Positions 1-8,557 of a DNA stretch of 34,547 nt are shown here, piece by piece. Made by a program: the position numbers and the translations under genes. The notes beneath the pieces are model-generated. The model was not told where the DNA came from and ran no database searches. It worked only from the letters and a program-made list of their open reading frames with translations. Origin of the DNA: a virus. Within the stretch, counting starts at the first letter, position 1. Each line of letters starts with the position of its first letter. The stretch is taken from IMG/VR virus record IMGVR_UViG_3300034105_001592, positions 1 to 34,547 of that record; one strand, 5' to 3'.

Positions 1-2738
1 TCTAATGGTTCTAAATCTACGTCAGTAAAACCTGAAATAATTACTGTAGGGGTTCCTGACGCCCAAGATAACCAACTTAATCCACTGCTTATACCTATAA
101 ATAATTCAGACTCTTGTAAAACTTTTATGATATCGGTCAGTTTACTCTTAGGTTGTACCGTAATTCCTTTAGGATGTTTGTTTCCCATATAACCATCTTC
201 CTCACGAGATAAGAGTCTAACTTCATAATTCTTAGCTTTAAGATAATCTACCACCTCCTGCCAACCAGTTGGGTTATTCCAATATTTACATTGAGCTGTT
301 GAATGAATAGCAATTGAAACCAATTTTTTCTTCTTCTTACCTAATTTTTTTAATTTAGGTTTAAGTTCCACATAATCTAATCCAAGAATATCGGACGCCA
401 CTTTCATTAATGGTTCCCTTTTAGGGTCGTTGTAATGTTTTGTGTCATCAATTTTACGATCACTAGTATAAAATAACCCCAAACGATATAACGCGTGTAT
501 ATTATTTACGTTTGATCCAGGTAAAACAAACTCAATATCGGGATACTGATCTTTGAATAGATCGTTATTAAATGATGAACAAATTACTTTACATTTATTA
601 TCTGTTCTAAATTTCTCAACATATGGTATCCAAGCTAAACTATCCCCTAATGATTTAGATTCAAAACATATCATTACTCTTTTATCCGTTAAATCAAAAT
701 TATACTCTTGGTAGAAATCATTATCAACGCCTTTAATTTTAATTAACCAATCTACATAGTATTTTTTAGATGACCTAACCCAATGATTACTCTTTAAATT
801 AAACTCAAATTCTAATTTACCATTCTTCTTATCGATGAATTGAACATTATAAAGATAATCTCCATTTTCTATTACCTCAACAAAAGGTCCATCAACAAAA
901 TGTATATTTACTCTCCTGTTTGTATTAACATTTTTTCTTGTTAATTTATTCTTTCGTCTAAACTCATTCATTTCATCCTTTAATTCTTGACTAAATATTT
1001 CTTTTCCTTGATAAAATACCTCAACAATTTCATTCTGTTTATAATCACCTAACCTTTCTAATTTATATTCACCCTTTTTAATTGTGTGAAACCTTTTATA
1101 TGAACCGTAGTTAATTTCAATTAAATAATCCTTATCGGCCGGTTGTTCTGAAAATCCCGATATAAAATGAATAAACAACTGTCCCGCTTCATCGACACCT
1201 AAGTATGTTTGTAAACGAGCACCATTTTTTAATATACCATTCCTATTCCACACCGCAAAAATATTAAGTTCATTATCGTTTGGTATGTACTTACTAACAA
1301 ATACACTATTAGTTACTTTTTTTATTGATTGGTATAATTGTTTCTCCAATTGCCATCTATCAGGTTTACCTTTGAAATATTCTTCCTTACTGTTGATAAG
1401 GCTAATCATCTTTAATGCAACGTCGGTTTTAATTGAAAAAATAAAAGCCGAACTATATGGATTACTTTCTCTTGTTGATCCTTCAGAATACTCATATACT
1501 ACCGCATCGTTGTTTCTAACATATTCCATGAAAGATTGTCGATACTGAATTTCGTCCGGTAAATTATCGTACTCTAAGAAATGGATATATTGTTTTCCTA
1601 ATTGTTTAACAAGGTTGAATGCATTCTTCATTGTCAACCAAATAGCATAATCGTGATGAAAGTCAATTTTATTAGTAATTTTATATGAACCCATGTCTGT
1701 CCATCGATCACTATTAATACTATACTCTTCAAAATCTTTTTCTAAAAGAATATCATTATTACTATCATAAATGTAGTAATCTACCATTACTTGAATCTCA
1801 GGTGAGACAGGATAATGTCCACATAATATAATAGGACAATTATATACCTTTAAACTTGTAAGTAATTTCTTTAAAACATTCTCCTTATCTTTGTTATCTG
1901 GCCAACAGTCAACTACAAAAACATCATCATTAAATTGTGTATATCCCATTACTTTTTTTTTTACATTCTCTATTTCTTTTACATTGTTCCATTTATGTTT
2001 TAATAGAACAATTTTATTATCATAACTAATAACACCATATTCATCCACCACAGTACCTTCAACTTTTCCATGATGTGTATGATTATGTATGTCATAACCC
2101 ATTTCAATTATATTATACCCTTGAGTTCCAATAATATACGATATTAACCATTGTTGCTTTGCATAATGATCAAACATTTTATCAACCTCAGAAAACCATT
2201 CACAATATTGATTAGCTAATTTTATCCATGTTTTTTTATTCATGGCAATTGCACCAGTATTGTAACATTTAATTTCTGACCAATCTGAATTAAATATTTT
2301 TGATTTATATCTTGTTGAGAATAACGCATTGTATTCATTATCTAATTTTTGATTTGGGTGCATATTATACCCTATAAAAACATCATCATCTTTTAATTGT
2401 CTGTACTTTATAAGTTCATCATCTGTTAAAGGTCTTTGTAACCACATGTCGCCGTCAGTGTATAAAATAACATCGTCATCATTTAAATTATTTGATAACT
2501 CAACTGATTTTAAAAATTCACCATGTTGTAAACATTTAATCTTAGTAATTGATTTTACATCATTAGGATCAACGTTTACTACTTTAATTTTGTCATAAGG
2601 TATTGTAACATTATCATTACCATAAATAACTAAATAATTCTCATCAAAGTTTGAGTTTTCTTGTATTGTATTTAAAAAAACATCAATCTTTTTAACATAA
2701 TTAACATCACATCCTGTAGCCAATATTAACTTATTCAT
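1..2738 (-). CDS. Partial multi-domain glycosyltransferase: GT-A domain plus autotransporter-type O-heptosyltransferase domain
   Basis: Reading the minus strand from the ATG at 2738 gives an uninterrupted frame of about 912 residues that runs off the left edge, so the C-terminus is missing. The N-terminal part looks like a GT-A transferase, with YTDGDMW around residues 93-99 as the nucleotide-sugar/metal motif. A middle region (from about 260) has a second transferase-like Rossmann segment. From about residue 600 the protein resembles the bacterial autotransporter strand-loop-strand O-heptosyltransferases (TibC/BAHT type): VDGPFVEV, FESKSLGDSLAWIPYV, AIHSTAQCKYWNNPTGW (about 806) and GISSGLSWLSWASGTP (about 880). 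That family transfers heptose from ADP-heptose to Ser of surface adhesins. The start overlaps the upstream stop as TAATG, so the two are likely translationally coupled. The domain assignment is from remembered motifs; substrate is unknown. Confidence 0.85.
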   Translation of the reverse strand, partial: MNKLILATGCDVNYVKKIDVFLNTIQENSNFDENYLVIYGNDNVTIPYDKIKVVNVDPNDVKSITKIKCLQHGEFLKSVELSNNLNDDDVILYTDGDMWLQRPLTDDELIKYRQLKDDDVFIGYNMHPNQKLDNEYNALFSTRYKSKIFNSDWSEIKCYNTGAIAMNKKTWIKLANQYCEWFSEVDKMFDHYAKQQWLISYIIGTQGYNIIEMGYDIHNHTHHGKVEGTVVDEYGVISYDNKIVLLKHKWNNVKEIENVKKKVMGYTQFNDDVFVVDCWPDNKDKENVLKKLLTSLKVYNCPIILCGHYPVSPEIQVMVDYYIYDSNNDILLEKDFEEYSINSDRWTDMGSYKITNKIDFHHDYAIWLTMKNAFNLVKQLGKQYIHFLEYDNLPDEIQYRQSFMEYVRNNDAVVYEYSEGSTRESNPYSSAFIFSIKTDVALKMISLINSKEEYFKGKPDRWQLEKQLYQSIKKVTNSVFVSKYIPNDNELNIFAVWNRNGILKNGARLQTYLGVDEAGQLFIHFISGFSEQPADKDYLIEINYGSYKRFHTIKKGEYKLERLGDYKQNEIVEVFYQGKEIFSQELKDEMNEFRRKNKLTRKNVNTNRRVNIHFVDGPFVEVIENGDYLYNVQFIDKKNGKLEFEFNLKSNHWVRSSKKYYVDWLIKIKGVDNDFYQEYNFDLTDKRVMICFESKSLGDSLAWIPYVEKFRTDNKCKVICSSFNNDLFKDQYPDIEFVLPGSNVNNIHALYRLGLFYTSDRKIDDTKHYNDPKREPLMKVASDILGLDYVELKPKLKKLGKKKKKLVSIAIHSTAQCKYWNNPTGWQEVVDYLKAKNYEVRLLSREEDGYMGNKHPKGITVQPKSKLTDIIKVLQESELFIGISSGLSWLSWASGTPTVIISGFTDVDLEPL

Positions 2739-5461
2739 TATTTCCAAAAATATATCATTTGTAATGCGTTATTATGTCCCATAAATAATAGGTATGAATT
2801 AAACCCAAGTCCATTCATTTTTTTAATAAAATTATTTCTTAAATCATCATCAAAATCAAAATGACTATGATGGTATTCCATTGCTATGGTTTTTACTTTT
2901 TGTAAGTTCTCATCACTAATACCCGCAAATGCCGCGTGTTCTGCACCTTCAATGTCCACTTTAAGAAAATCAATACGATCAATTAAACCACTTTCAAATA
3001 GATAATTTAATGTGTATGTTTTAACACTATAACCCTCTTTTCCTTCTATACCAAAAACATTAGATCCACCTAAGTGATTACTCTCATATAAATTTAATTC
3101 TCCCATTTCATGTGCTGCTGCGGCATTAAATAATATTGAACGTGGGTCAGCATTTAATGAAAGTAATTTGAAATATCTTCTATCCGGTTCAAATGATATT
3201 ACTTTACTTGCACCTTGATGATACGACCATCTATTAAAAATGCCCATATTACCTCCCAAGTCAACAACAATATCACCTTCATTTATTCTTCTTTCATTAC
3301 CACCTTTATAATAATCATGTAAATTAAATATTTCATGATAGATCGCTCTTGCCCATCCGTATTTATCGGCAATTTCTATTGTTCCGCCTTGAACATCTTT
3401 GATGTCGCCTAAGTTTTCCAACTTATAAATGTCAGTATAGAATTGTTCTGATTTATAAAAACTATCATCACGTTTCATCTTAATAAAGTTTACCATGAAA
3501 TCTGACATCTGCGCATTCTTGTTACCATGAAAATAAAGAATTTGATTTTTATCTTTTGGTATTGCTTGGTAACCAAATATTCTATTAAAGTTTTGTGGTC
3601 CTTCTTCGTTCCAAAACTTTAAGAAATGATGTTGTGTTTCATTTGTCATTCCATCATCACCATCGTATGACGATGTATCAAAATTAGATAATGGTAAATG
3701 TTTCTTAAAATTATATTTCCATCTCATTACGTTATCAATACCCTCATCATTCCATAGATATAAACGTTTATAATCTTTCCCACCGTCTTCCATTACTTTT
3801 ACATAATGACTTATAATCTCCTCAAACCACCATTTACATTCCTTATTAAACACATACATACAAACGTGCATATATGGTTGTTGTTTTTGTACTCCCCATT
3901 CATTTGCAACTTGTTCATTAAACAATTGAGATTTAGTTCCATTATCGTACCAACCGAAGAACTCTTCTTGTACATGAATGTCAGATATTGGGTAATTTTC
4001 AATCTCCTTGAAATATGATTTAATATTATCTACGTTGTAATTAACGACAACATCTCCGTCCAACCAAACATAGTTATCAAATCCTTCATTTAAAGATTCA
4101 ATACATGCGTGTTGTTTCCAATACCATTTATCGTATTCTGATATCTTTGGTGGATTTATTGTTCTTTTAATTACATTTGGGTAATCAAAAGGTACTTCAC
4201 AATCAATACCATAAACAATAATTTTACGTTTAGAAAATTCTAATAGTGATTTTACTAAATCTTCAATTACCGGCATGTATCCAATATTACCTGTTGTGAT
4301 GAAAGCGAAGTCATCAAATTTATTTTCAAGTATATCTGAAGCACCCTTTGCAACAGTACTCCAATTAAACTCTTCATGTATTTCTTTTGATTCAACCATG
4401 GCAAATGATTTATGTTTTTTATATTCGTTAAACGCACTTAACATTTGTTCACCCAAATTATTCCAATCAGGTTCACAATACTCACCAGGAAAATCTTTGT
4501 GTTCCACATTAGCAGGTCTTAATCCATCTATCTTTACAGGAATACCTTTACCTTCGGCAAACTGTAACTGACCTCCCCAATCTGAGTAAATTGATGGTGT
4601 TCCACACGCCATAGCCTCGATCAATGGTAAGTTCCATCCTTCACTACGAGCACACGTCACAAACACATCACCCTCTTGCAAATATTTCACATATTCTTCC
4701 TGTGGTGTGAATTTTATAAACTTGATGTTTGTTGTATCTATTTTGTGATGTTTAACCCTTTCTTCAGTTGTTTTAAGTCCGTCAAATGGATAAGGGTTTT
4801 CAACTGACGCAATCAACTCTACATCATCTCTATCTTTAAATGTCTCACTAAACGATCTTAAAACCTCTGTAGTTCCTTTCCTATAATCCCATCTACCGAA
4901 ATGTAAGAATCTAAATTTGTCCTTCTTTGGTATCTTAATTGATGGTTTAAATGTCTCCACATCAACTCCCTCAGGAACTATTGATATTTTATGTGATGGA
5001 TAACCCTGTTCAACCAAACAATCAAATTGCCATTGTGTTGGTACCCACACCTCGTCAAAATAATGTAATCTTTTAAAGAAATTATCGGGATAACGTGTTG
5101 ATTCCCAAACATTATAAGCTATTTTATAACCATCGTAGTCATCATAAAAATAACGATTGTTAGTATCAACCAAAACAATATGAACGTCAGGTTTATAACC
5201 ACCATCATATCCGTAGATTGGGTAATCTGATCTACTACCATCCGAATTATTAAGAGTTTGAAGAATTAACATATCCTTCATCTCATCTGTAATATAAGGT
5301 TCATTATCGTGTGGAGTATCATTCATTCCCTTCCAACCACCTCCGATTGTTGAGTTCCTAACTTTAACTGTGTGGTATTTGTTCAGAGCACAAAAAAAGG
5401 ACTTTGCATGATTAGCATATCCTGTAACTCCGATAAAACATGTATGTGCAAGTATTTTCAT
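2738..5461 (-). CDS. Three-domain glycosyltransferase (GT-B + GT-A) fused to FkbM-type methyltransferase
   Basis: This 907-residue protein has three enzyme modules. Residues 1-380 are a GT4-like GT-B transferase, with FGRWDYRKGT at 188-197 and SEGWNLPLIEAMACGTPS at 273-290 carrying the E-x7-E pair (E274/E282). Residues 385-690 look like a GT-A transferase, with VWLDGDVVV around 465-473. Residues 700-907 are an FkbM SAM-dependent methyltransferase, with the SAM loop VVDLGGNMG at 732-740, an acidic FEP motif and the family motif DIEGAEH at 836-842. It probably adds two sugars and O-methylates a sugar. The start has no Shine-Dalgarno and follows a 31-base gap. It is coupled (TAATG) to the giant transferase downstream. 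Confidence 0.9.
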   Translation of the reverse strand: MKILAHTCFIGVTGYANHAKSFFCALNKYHTVKVRNSTIGGGWKGMNDTPHDNEPYITDEMKDMLILQTLNNSDGSRSDYPIYGYDGGYKPDVHIVLVDTNNRYFYDDYDGYKIAYNVWESTRYPDNFFKRLHYFDEVWVPTQWQFDCLVEQGYPSHKISIVPEGVDVETFKPSIKIPKKDKFRFLHFGRWDYRKGTTEVLRSFSETFKDRDDVELIASVENPYPFDGLKTTEERVKHHKIDTTNIKFIKFTPQEEYVKYLQEGDVFVTCARSEGWNLPLIEAMACGTPSIYSDWGGQLQFAEGKGIPVKIDGLRPANVEHKDFPGEYCEPDWNNLGEQMLSAFNEYKKHKSFAMVESKEIHEEFNWSTVAKGASDILENKFDDFAFITTGNIGYMPVIEDLVKSLLEFSKRKIIVYGIDCEVPFDYPNVIKRTINPPKISEYDKWYWKQHACIESLNEGFDNYVWLDGDVVVNYNVDNIKSYFKEIENYPISDIHVQEEFFGWYDNGTKSQLFNEQVANEWGVQKQQPYMHVCMYVFNKECKWWFEEIISHYVKVMEDGGKDYKRLYLWNDEGIDNVMRWKYNFKKHLPLSNFDTSSYDGDDGMTNETQHHFLKFWNEEGPQNFNRIFGYQAIPKDKNQILYFHGNKNAQMSDFMVNFIKMKRDDSFYKSEQFYTDIYKLENLGDIKDVQGGTIEIADKYGWARAIYHEIFNLHDYYKGGNERRINEGDIVVDLGGNMGIFNRWSYHQGASKVISFEPDRRYFKLLSLNADPRSILFNAAAAHEMGELNLYESNHLGGSNVFGIEGKEGYSVKTYTLNYLFESGLIDRIDFLKVDIEGAEHAAFAGISDENLQKVKTIAMEYHHSHFDFDDDLRNNFIKKMNGLGFNSYLLFMGHNNALQMIYFWK

Positions 5462-5492
5462 TAATGATAATATAATGAAAATATCCTAAAAA

Positions 5493-6296
5493 TCAAATCA
5501 AACTTTGTTTATTTTTTGGTAAATAATTTATATAATGTGGGAAATTTTTTGATATAAAGTCATGTAATTTATTTGCGTATGTTTTATTGTGATTTGGTCC
5601 AGGATGTGAACCATCTGCACCAAAATCTATATATTTTCCATAATCACCATCAAACCTATTAGGTTCATAATAATCAAATGACGTTAATTCTCTACCGTTC
5701 CAAATCCAATCACATTTTTTTGATTCTAAAAAATATTTTATCAATAAATGATTTTTATACCAATTTATTATATCCTCATTATCATTTTGTAAATGAGTTA
5801 AATATTCTTGTGTTTTAATACCGTCATCTGTCTCTTTTAAATAACCCCAAGAACTTGTTGGCATGAATGGTTCAATTCCACCATCTCCTGTATATATTTC
5901 TCTTCTTAAAGGTGATGGATACATAATTAAAACTAAGTCTGGTTTGATTATATCATAATATGTTAATAAACATCTACATATAAAATCATTACTTCGTCCA
6001 CCCGTACCAAAATTAAAATTAACACCATTAGGTATTAAATAAGAAAATTGTGCTGGCCATGTATCACTATAATTTACACCAACACCTTCAGTATTCGAAC
6101 ACCCTAATGACATAATTTTAAACCCATTTTTTTTAATACTTTCCCCCCTGAACCCCAACTCATTATACGAATATGAACACTTACCGGTATTATCTGTACC
6201 AGATGTTTTATATGTTTTCCCTTTTCTTTCATTTAAATTAAAAAGAAACGATGATATTTCAAATTCTTCCGGTGTCCAATATTCTAATGGTTTCAT
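5493..6296 (-). CDS. SGNH/GDSL-like hydrolase (possible O-acyl esterase or transferase)
   Basis: This 267-residue protein carries the SGNH blocks. Block I is GCSNTEG at 65-71 (Ser67 would be the nucleophile), an oxyanion region is GGRSND at 99-104, and DGSH near 228-231 supplies the C-terminal Asp and His. Such enzymes hydrolyse or transfer acyl groups on carbohydrates, so it could edit acetylation of the glycan made nearby. There is no signal peptide, so a cytoplasmic place is likely. It overlaps the upstream oxygenase by ATGA. It ends in NKQSLI, the shared Leu-Ile ending, here written AGT-TTG-ATT although the next start codon lies 31 bases further on. Substrate unknown. Confidence 0.8.
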   Translation of the reverse strand: MKPLEYWTPEEFEISSFLFNLNERKGKTYKTSGTDNTGKCSYSYNELGFRGESIKKNGFKIMSLGCSNTEGVGVNYSDTWPAQFSYLIPNGVNFNFGTGGRSNDFICRCLLTYYDIIKPDLVLIMYPSPLRREIYTGDGGIEPFMPTSSWGYLKETDDGIKTQEYLTHLQNDNEDIINWYKNHLLIKYFLESKKCDWIWNGRELTSFDYYEPNRFDGDYGKYIDFGADGSHPGPNHNKTYANKLHDFISKNFPHYINYLPKNKQSLI

Positions 6297-6793
6297 ATTA
6301 ATTTATTTATTTCTATTTTTATGTGTTCATTTTGTAAAAACCAAAGTAATGAATATCTTTCCCCATCTAAAATAGGTGTTATTTCATGTTCAATTCTTAC
6401 ATCAAATAAATAGGCGTTTCCAACTACTTTATTTAAAATTATTTCATTTGGATTGTGTAATTTAAAGTCACCACCTTCAAAATCATCATTTAACAAAACA
6501 CCAACAGCATATACCCTATCGTCTCTAACATCGTTATGTTTTCCGAACCAATCACCTTTCGTAAATTTATGAAAATGTATCGTTTTTTTTATTGTTCTGA
6601 TTTTAATGTTTGCTTTCCTTTCCACAAAATCCTCCAACTTATCAAATAACCATTTGGTTTCTAACGAATAATTAATTGGTTGTGAATTATATTTTCTATC
6701 ACCCATCAACCAATTTGTGATGTCTGTTTTGTTATATGACATTATGGAGTCACACTCCTCTTTACTAAATAAGATTTTTTCTTTTAAAATCAT
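6293..6793 (-). CDS. Small 2-oxoglutarate/Fe(II) dioxygenase, prolyl-4-hydroxylase-like
   Basis: The 166 residues form one double-stranded beta-helix oxygenase. The iron triad is visible as H86-N-D88 and H136 (EHEITP), and R146 in GERYSL would bind the 2-oxoglutarate carboxylate. LNDDFEGGDF (101-110) is the typical strand between them. The N-terminal FSKEECDSI helix is shared with the neighbouring oxygenases, showing paralogy. It would hydroxylate a protein side chain or small molecule using O2; the substrate cannot be told. The ATG start lies 29 bases inside the upstream SGNH gene and the stop overlaps the next start (ATGA). It ends EINKLI. Confidence 0.9.
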   Translation of the reverse strand: MILKEKILFSKEECDSIMSYNKTDITNWLMGDRKYNSQPINYSLETKWLFDKLEDFVERKANIKIRTIKKTIHFHKFTKGDWFGKHNDVRDDRVYAVGVLLNDDFEGGDFKLHNPNEIILNKVVGNAYLFDVRIEHEITPILDGERYSLLWFLQNEHIKIEINKLI

Positions 6794-7454
6794 TTAAATT
6801 TATATTTTTATTAATTAAATTAATTAAAAAATCAGCAAATTCAATGTGTCCATCTTCACACCAATGTCCATCATCAACTACACCATTGGTTTCTTCTTTT
6901 ATTGATTTATATCCTTTAGGACGAATAATTCCACATTTCGATAAATCGGGACACCATGTCCAATGAATTATTTTATTTTTAGTTGAAAAATTAATTAATT
7001 TTATCCAATTACAAATTTCCAACATATAAAGAACATTTGTTCTATTTATGAGTAATTCTTGTACTGTATTTTCTGAAATAAACTCAAAAGTCTCAAATTT
7101 TTTATGTGAAAAAAATCCTTTATCATTTATTGGTTCTGTATTAAAATGTCCCCATTGATTATGTTTATTTACTAATCTGAATCTACTTTGATTTGTCCAT
7201 CCAAATATTAAAATATCATCTTCTTTAATTTTATCAACAACTTTACAAAACATTTCTAAAATGTGAGAATTGTCCACACCCCCCATTCCTAAATTTATTA
7301 AATTTAAATTAAGTTTCTCTGCGATGATTTCACCATATACTTTTGGTGTGTACCCTTTGAATTTGATATATTTTTGTCTCCAATGAATTTCCGATTTATC
7401 GGGTGGATAAAAGAAATCGGTAAAAGAATCTCCAAATGTCCATAATGTATTCAT
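6765..7454 (-). CDS. SGNH/GDSL-like hydrolase
   Basis: I start this gene at 7454, not at an in-frame ATG at 7493. The shorter protein begins MNTLWTFGDSFTD, placing the GDSF nucleophile block at the very N-terminus as is usual for the family, and its ATG overlaps the upstream stop as TAATG. The 229-residue product has GDSF at 8-11 (Ser10), a Gly block NLGMGGVDNSH, a WTNQSR segment and a C-terminal DGHWCEDGH that can give the Asp/His pair. It is probably an acyl esterase or acyltransferase of unknown substrate. It runs 29 bases into the next oxygenase gene and ends KRKNLI, written AAT-CTT-ATT before TAG. Confidence 0.8.
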   Translation of the reverse strand: MNTLWTFGDSFTDFFYPPDKSEIHWRQKYIKFKGYTPKVYGEIIAEKLNLNLINLGMGGVDNSHILEMFCKVVDKIKEDDILIFGWTNQSRFRLVNKHNQWGHFNTEPINDKGFFSHKKFETFEFISENTVQELLINRTNVLYMLEICNWIKLINFSTKNKIIHWTWCPDLSKCGIIRPKGYKSIKEETNGVVDDGHWCEDGHIEFADFLINLINKNINLNDFKRKNLI

Positions 7455-8008
7455 TAAATTAATGATTTTTTTATTGAGTATTTTGGCCAACAATTAATTG
7501 AATATCTGATTCCATTTGTAATTGGGTTAACTTTATGCATCATATTTGAATCAAATATATAGAGAGACCCCTTACCTTTTTCAAATTGAATCTCTTCATC
7601 ATCATATATATAACAAAATTCACCTCCATTATAATTGTTTGATAATTCTAATACGACAGTAATGGTTGCACCAAATTTTATTTCATGAAAATCGTCATGA
7701 TAATTTAAAAAATCATTAGTAGAATATTTATTAAAAGAATAATTACCAATATTATCGTATTTTAATCCTTTGAAAATAGTTAAAGAATTTATTTTATTTA
7801 AAATATTATTAGATAAGTTTTTAAATACTTCATTGAATTTATCCGATTTTATGTAAGCTATTTCTCTTTTATTAAAATCTAAATTTTTGATGATTTCACT
7901 TTCATAGGCAGTTTCTGCTGGTTTAAAACCAATACTATCTGACAATTCAATTATAGAATCACACTCTTTCTCGTTTAGAAAATTTTTTATTTCAATAGGT
8001 CTAATCAT
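7454..8008 (-). CDS. Small 2OG/Fe(II) dioxygenase, prolyl-4-hydroxylase-like
   Basis: This 184-residue protein has the complete catalytic set: H104-D-D106, H158 (MMHKV) and R168 (GIRYS), with LSNNYNGGEF in the core. The N-terminal FLNEKECDSIIEL helix matches its neighbours. It belongs to a run of small oxygenase genes interleaved with SGNH, radical SAM and sulfotransferase genes, so it probably hydroxylates the same unknown target or a derivative. Stop and start overlap upstream (ATGA at 8005-8008) and downstream (TAATG at 7454), suggesting coupled translation. The C-terminus is IKKSLI, with TCA-TTA-ATT codons. Confidence 0.9.
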   Translation of the reverse strand: MIRPIEIKNFLNEKECDSIIELSDSIGFKPAETAYESEIIKNLDFNKREIAYIKSDKFNEVFKNLSNNILNKINSLTIFKGLKYDNIGNYSFNKYSTNDFLNYHDDFHEIKFGATITVVLELSNNYNGGEFCYIYDDEEIQFEKGKGSLYIFDSNMMHKVNPITNGIRYSINCWPKYSIKKSLI

Positions 8009-8556
8009 ATTAAAGTTTTTTTAAAATTTTCCAATGGGGTTATTTTAAACCAATTAACCAATGAATATCTTGTTCCTGATATTATGGGTTTTACTCTATG
8101 TGTTAAATATGAATAAAAAATAAATAAATTACCCAATCCTTTTTCTAATGTTATTTCGTTACCATCCACATCTTTTATTTGTAATTCACCTCCTGTATAT
8201 TCTTCGTTTAATTGTATAACCATTGAACAATATCTTTCTTTAGTTAAACCACTATCAGAATCTGTGTGCCAATTATAATAACCATCTTTTGTATATTGTG
8301 TAAATTGAAATTCATTATCTGTAAAATCAATTTCATAACCTTTTACCTTAACTTCTTTTTTAAAAATTTTAATTAATTTTTCATTTAAATTTGGAAAATC
8401 TAAACTATAATCATGAAAAAAAATATTTGATTTTCTTATATCTAAATCACCGTTAACTACTGTTGCATCGGATAACTTTTTAGTTAATGAAAATTGTAAT
8501 AATAAATCACATTCTTCTTTTGTTAAAAATTCTTTTATTGTGGTAAATCCATTCAT
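8005..8556 (-). CDS. Small 2OG/Fe(II) dioxygenase, prolyl-4-hydroxylase-like
   Basis: The 183-residue product shows H97-T-D99, H153 (LTHRV) and R163 (GTRYSL), the complete Fe(II)/2-oxoglutarate set, with LNEEYTGGEL between. FLTKEECDLLL near the N-terminus is the same opening helix as in the neighbouring paralogs. The oxygenase family includes protein prolyl hydroxylases and many small-molecule oxidases; the target here is unknown. The ATG follows the upstream stop by one base after the context TTAATATAATATG. It ends NFKKTLI. Confidence 0.9.
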   Translation of the reverse strand: MNGFTTIKEFLTKEECDLLLQFSLTKKLSDATVVNGDLDIRKSNIFFHDYSLDFPNLNEKLIKIFKKEVKVKGYEIDFTDNEFQFTQYTKDGYYNWHTDSDSGLTKERYCSMVIQLNEEYTGGELQIKDVDGNEITLEKGLGNLFIFYSYLTHRVKPIISGTRYSLVNWFKITPLENFKKTLI

Positions 8557-8557
8557 A

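Noticed and set aside
1285-1548. 87-residue frame on the plus strand
   Set aside because: It lies wholly opposite the large glycosyltransferase/heptosyltransferase frame, which is continuous and rich in family motifs. The plus-strand product shows no recognisable feature.
3811-4002. 63-residue minus-strand frame inside the three-domain transferase
   Set aside because: It is a different frame of the same strand within the GT-A domain, which is intact across this stretch.
4275-4571. 98-residue plus-strand frame
   Set aside because: Antisense shadow of the GT-B domain of the gene at 2738-5461.
7455-7493. Upstream in-frame ATG giving a 13-residue longer SGNH protein
   Set aside because: The extension is low-complexity and overlaps the end of the oxygenase gene. 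The ATG at 7454 places the GDSF block at the usual position and forms a TAATG junction.
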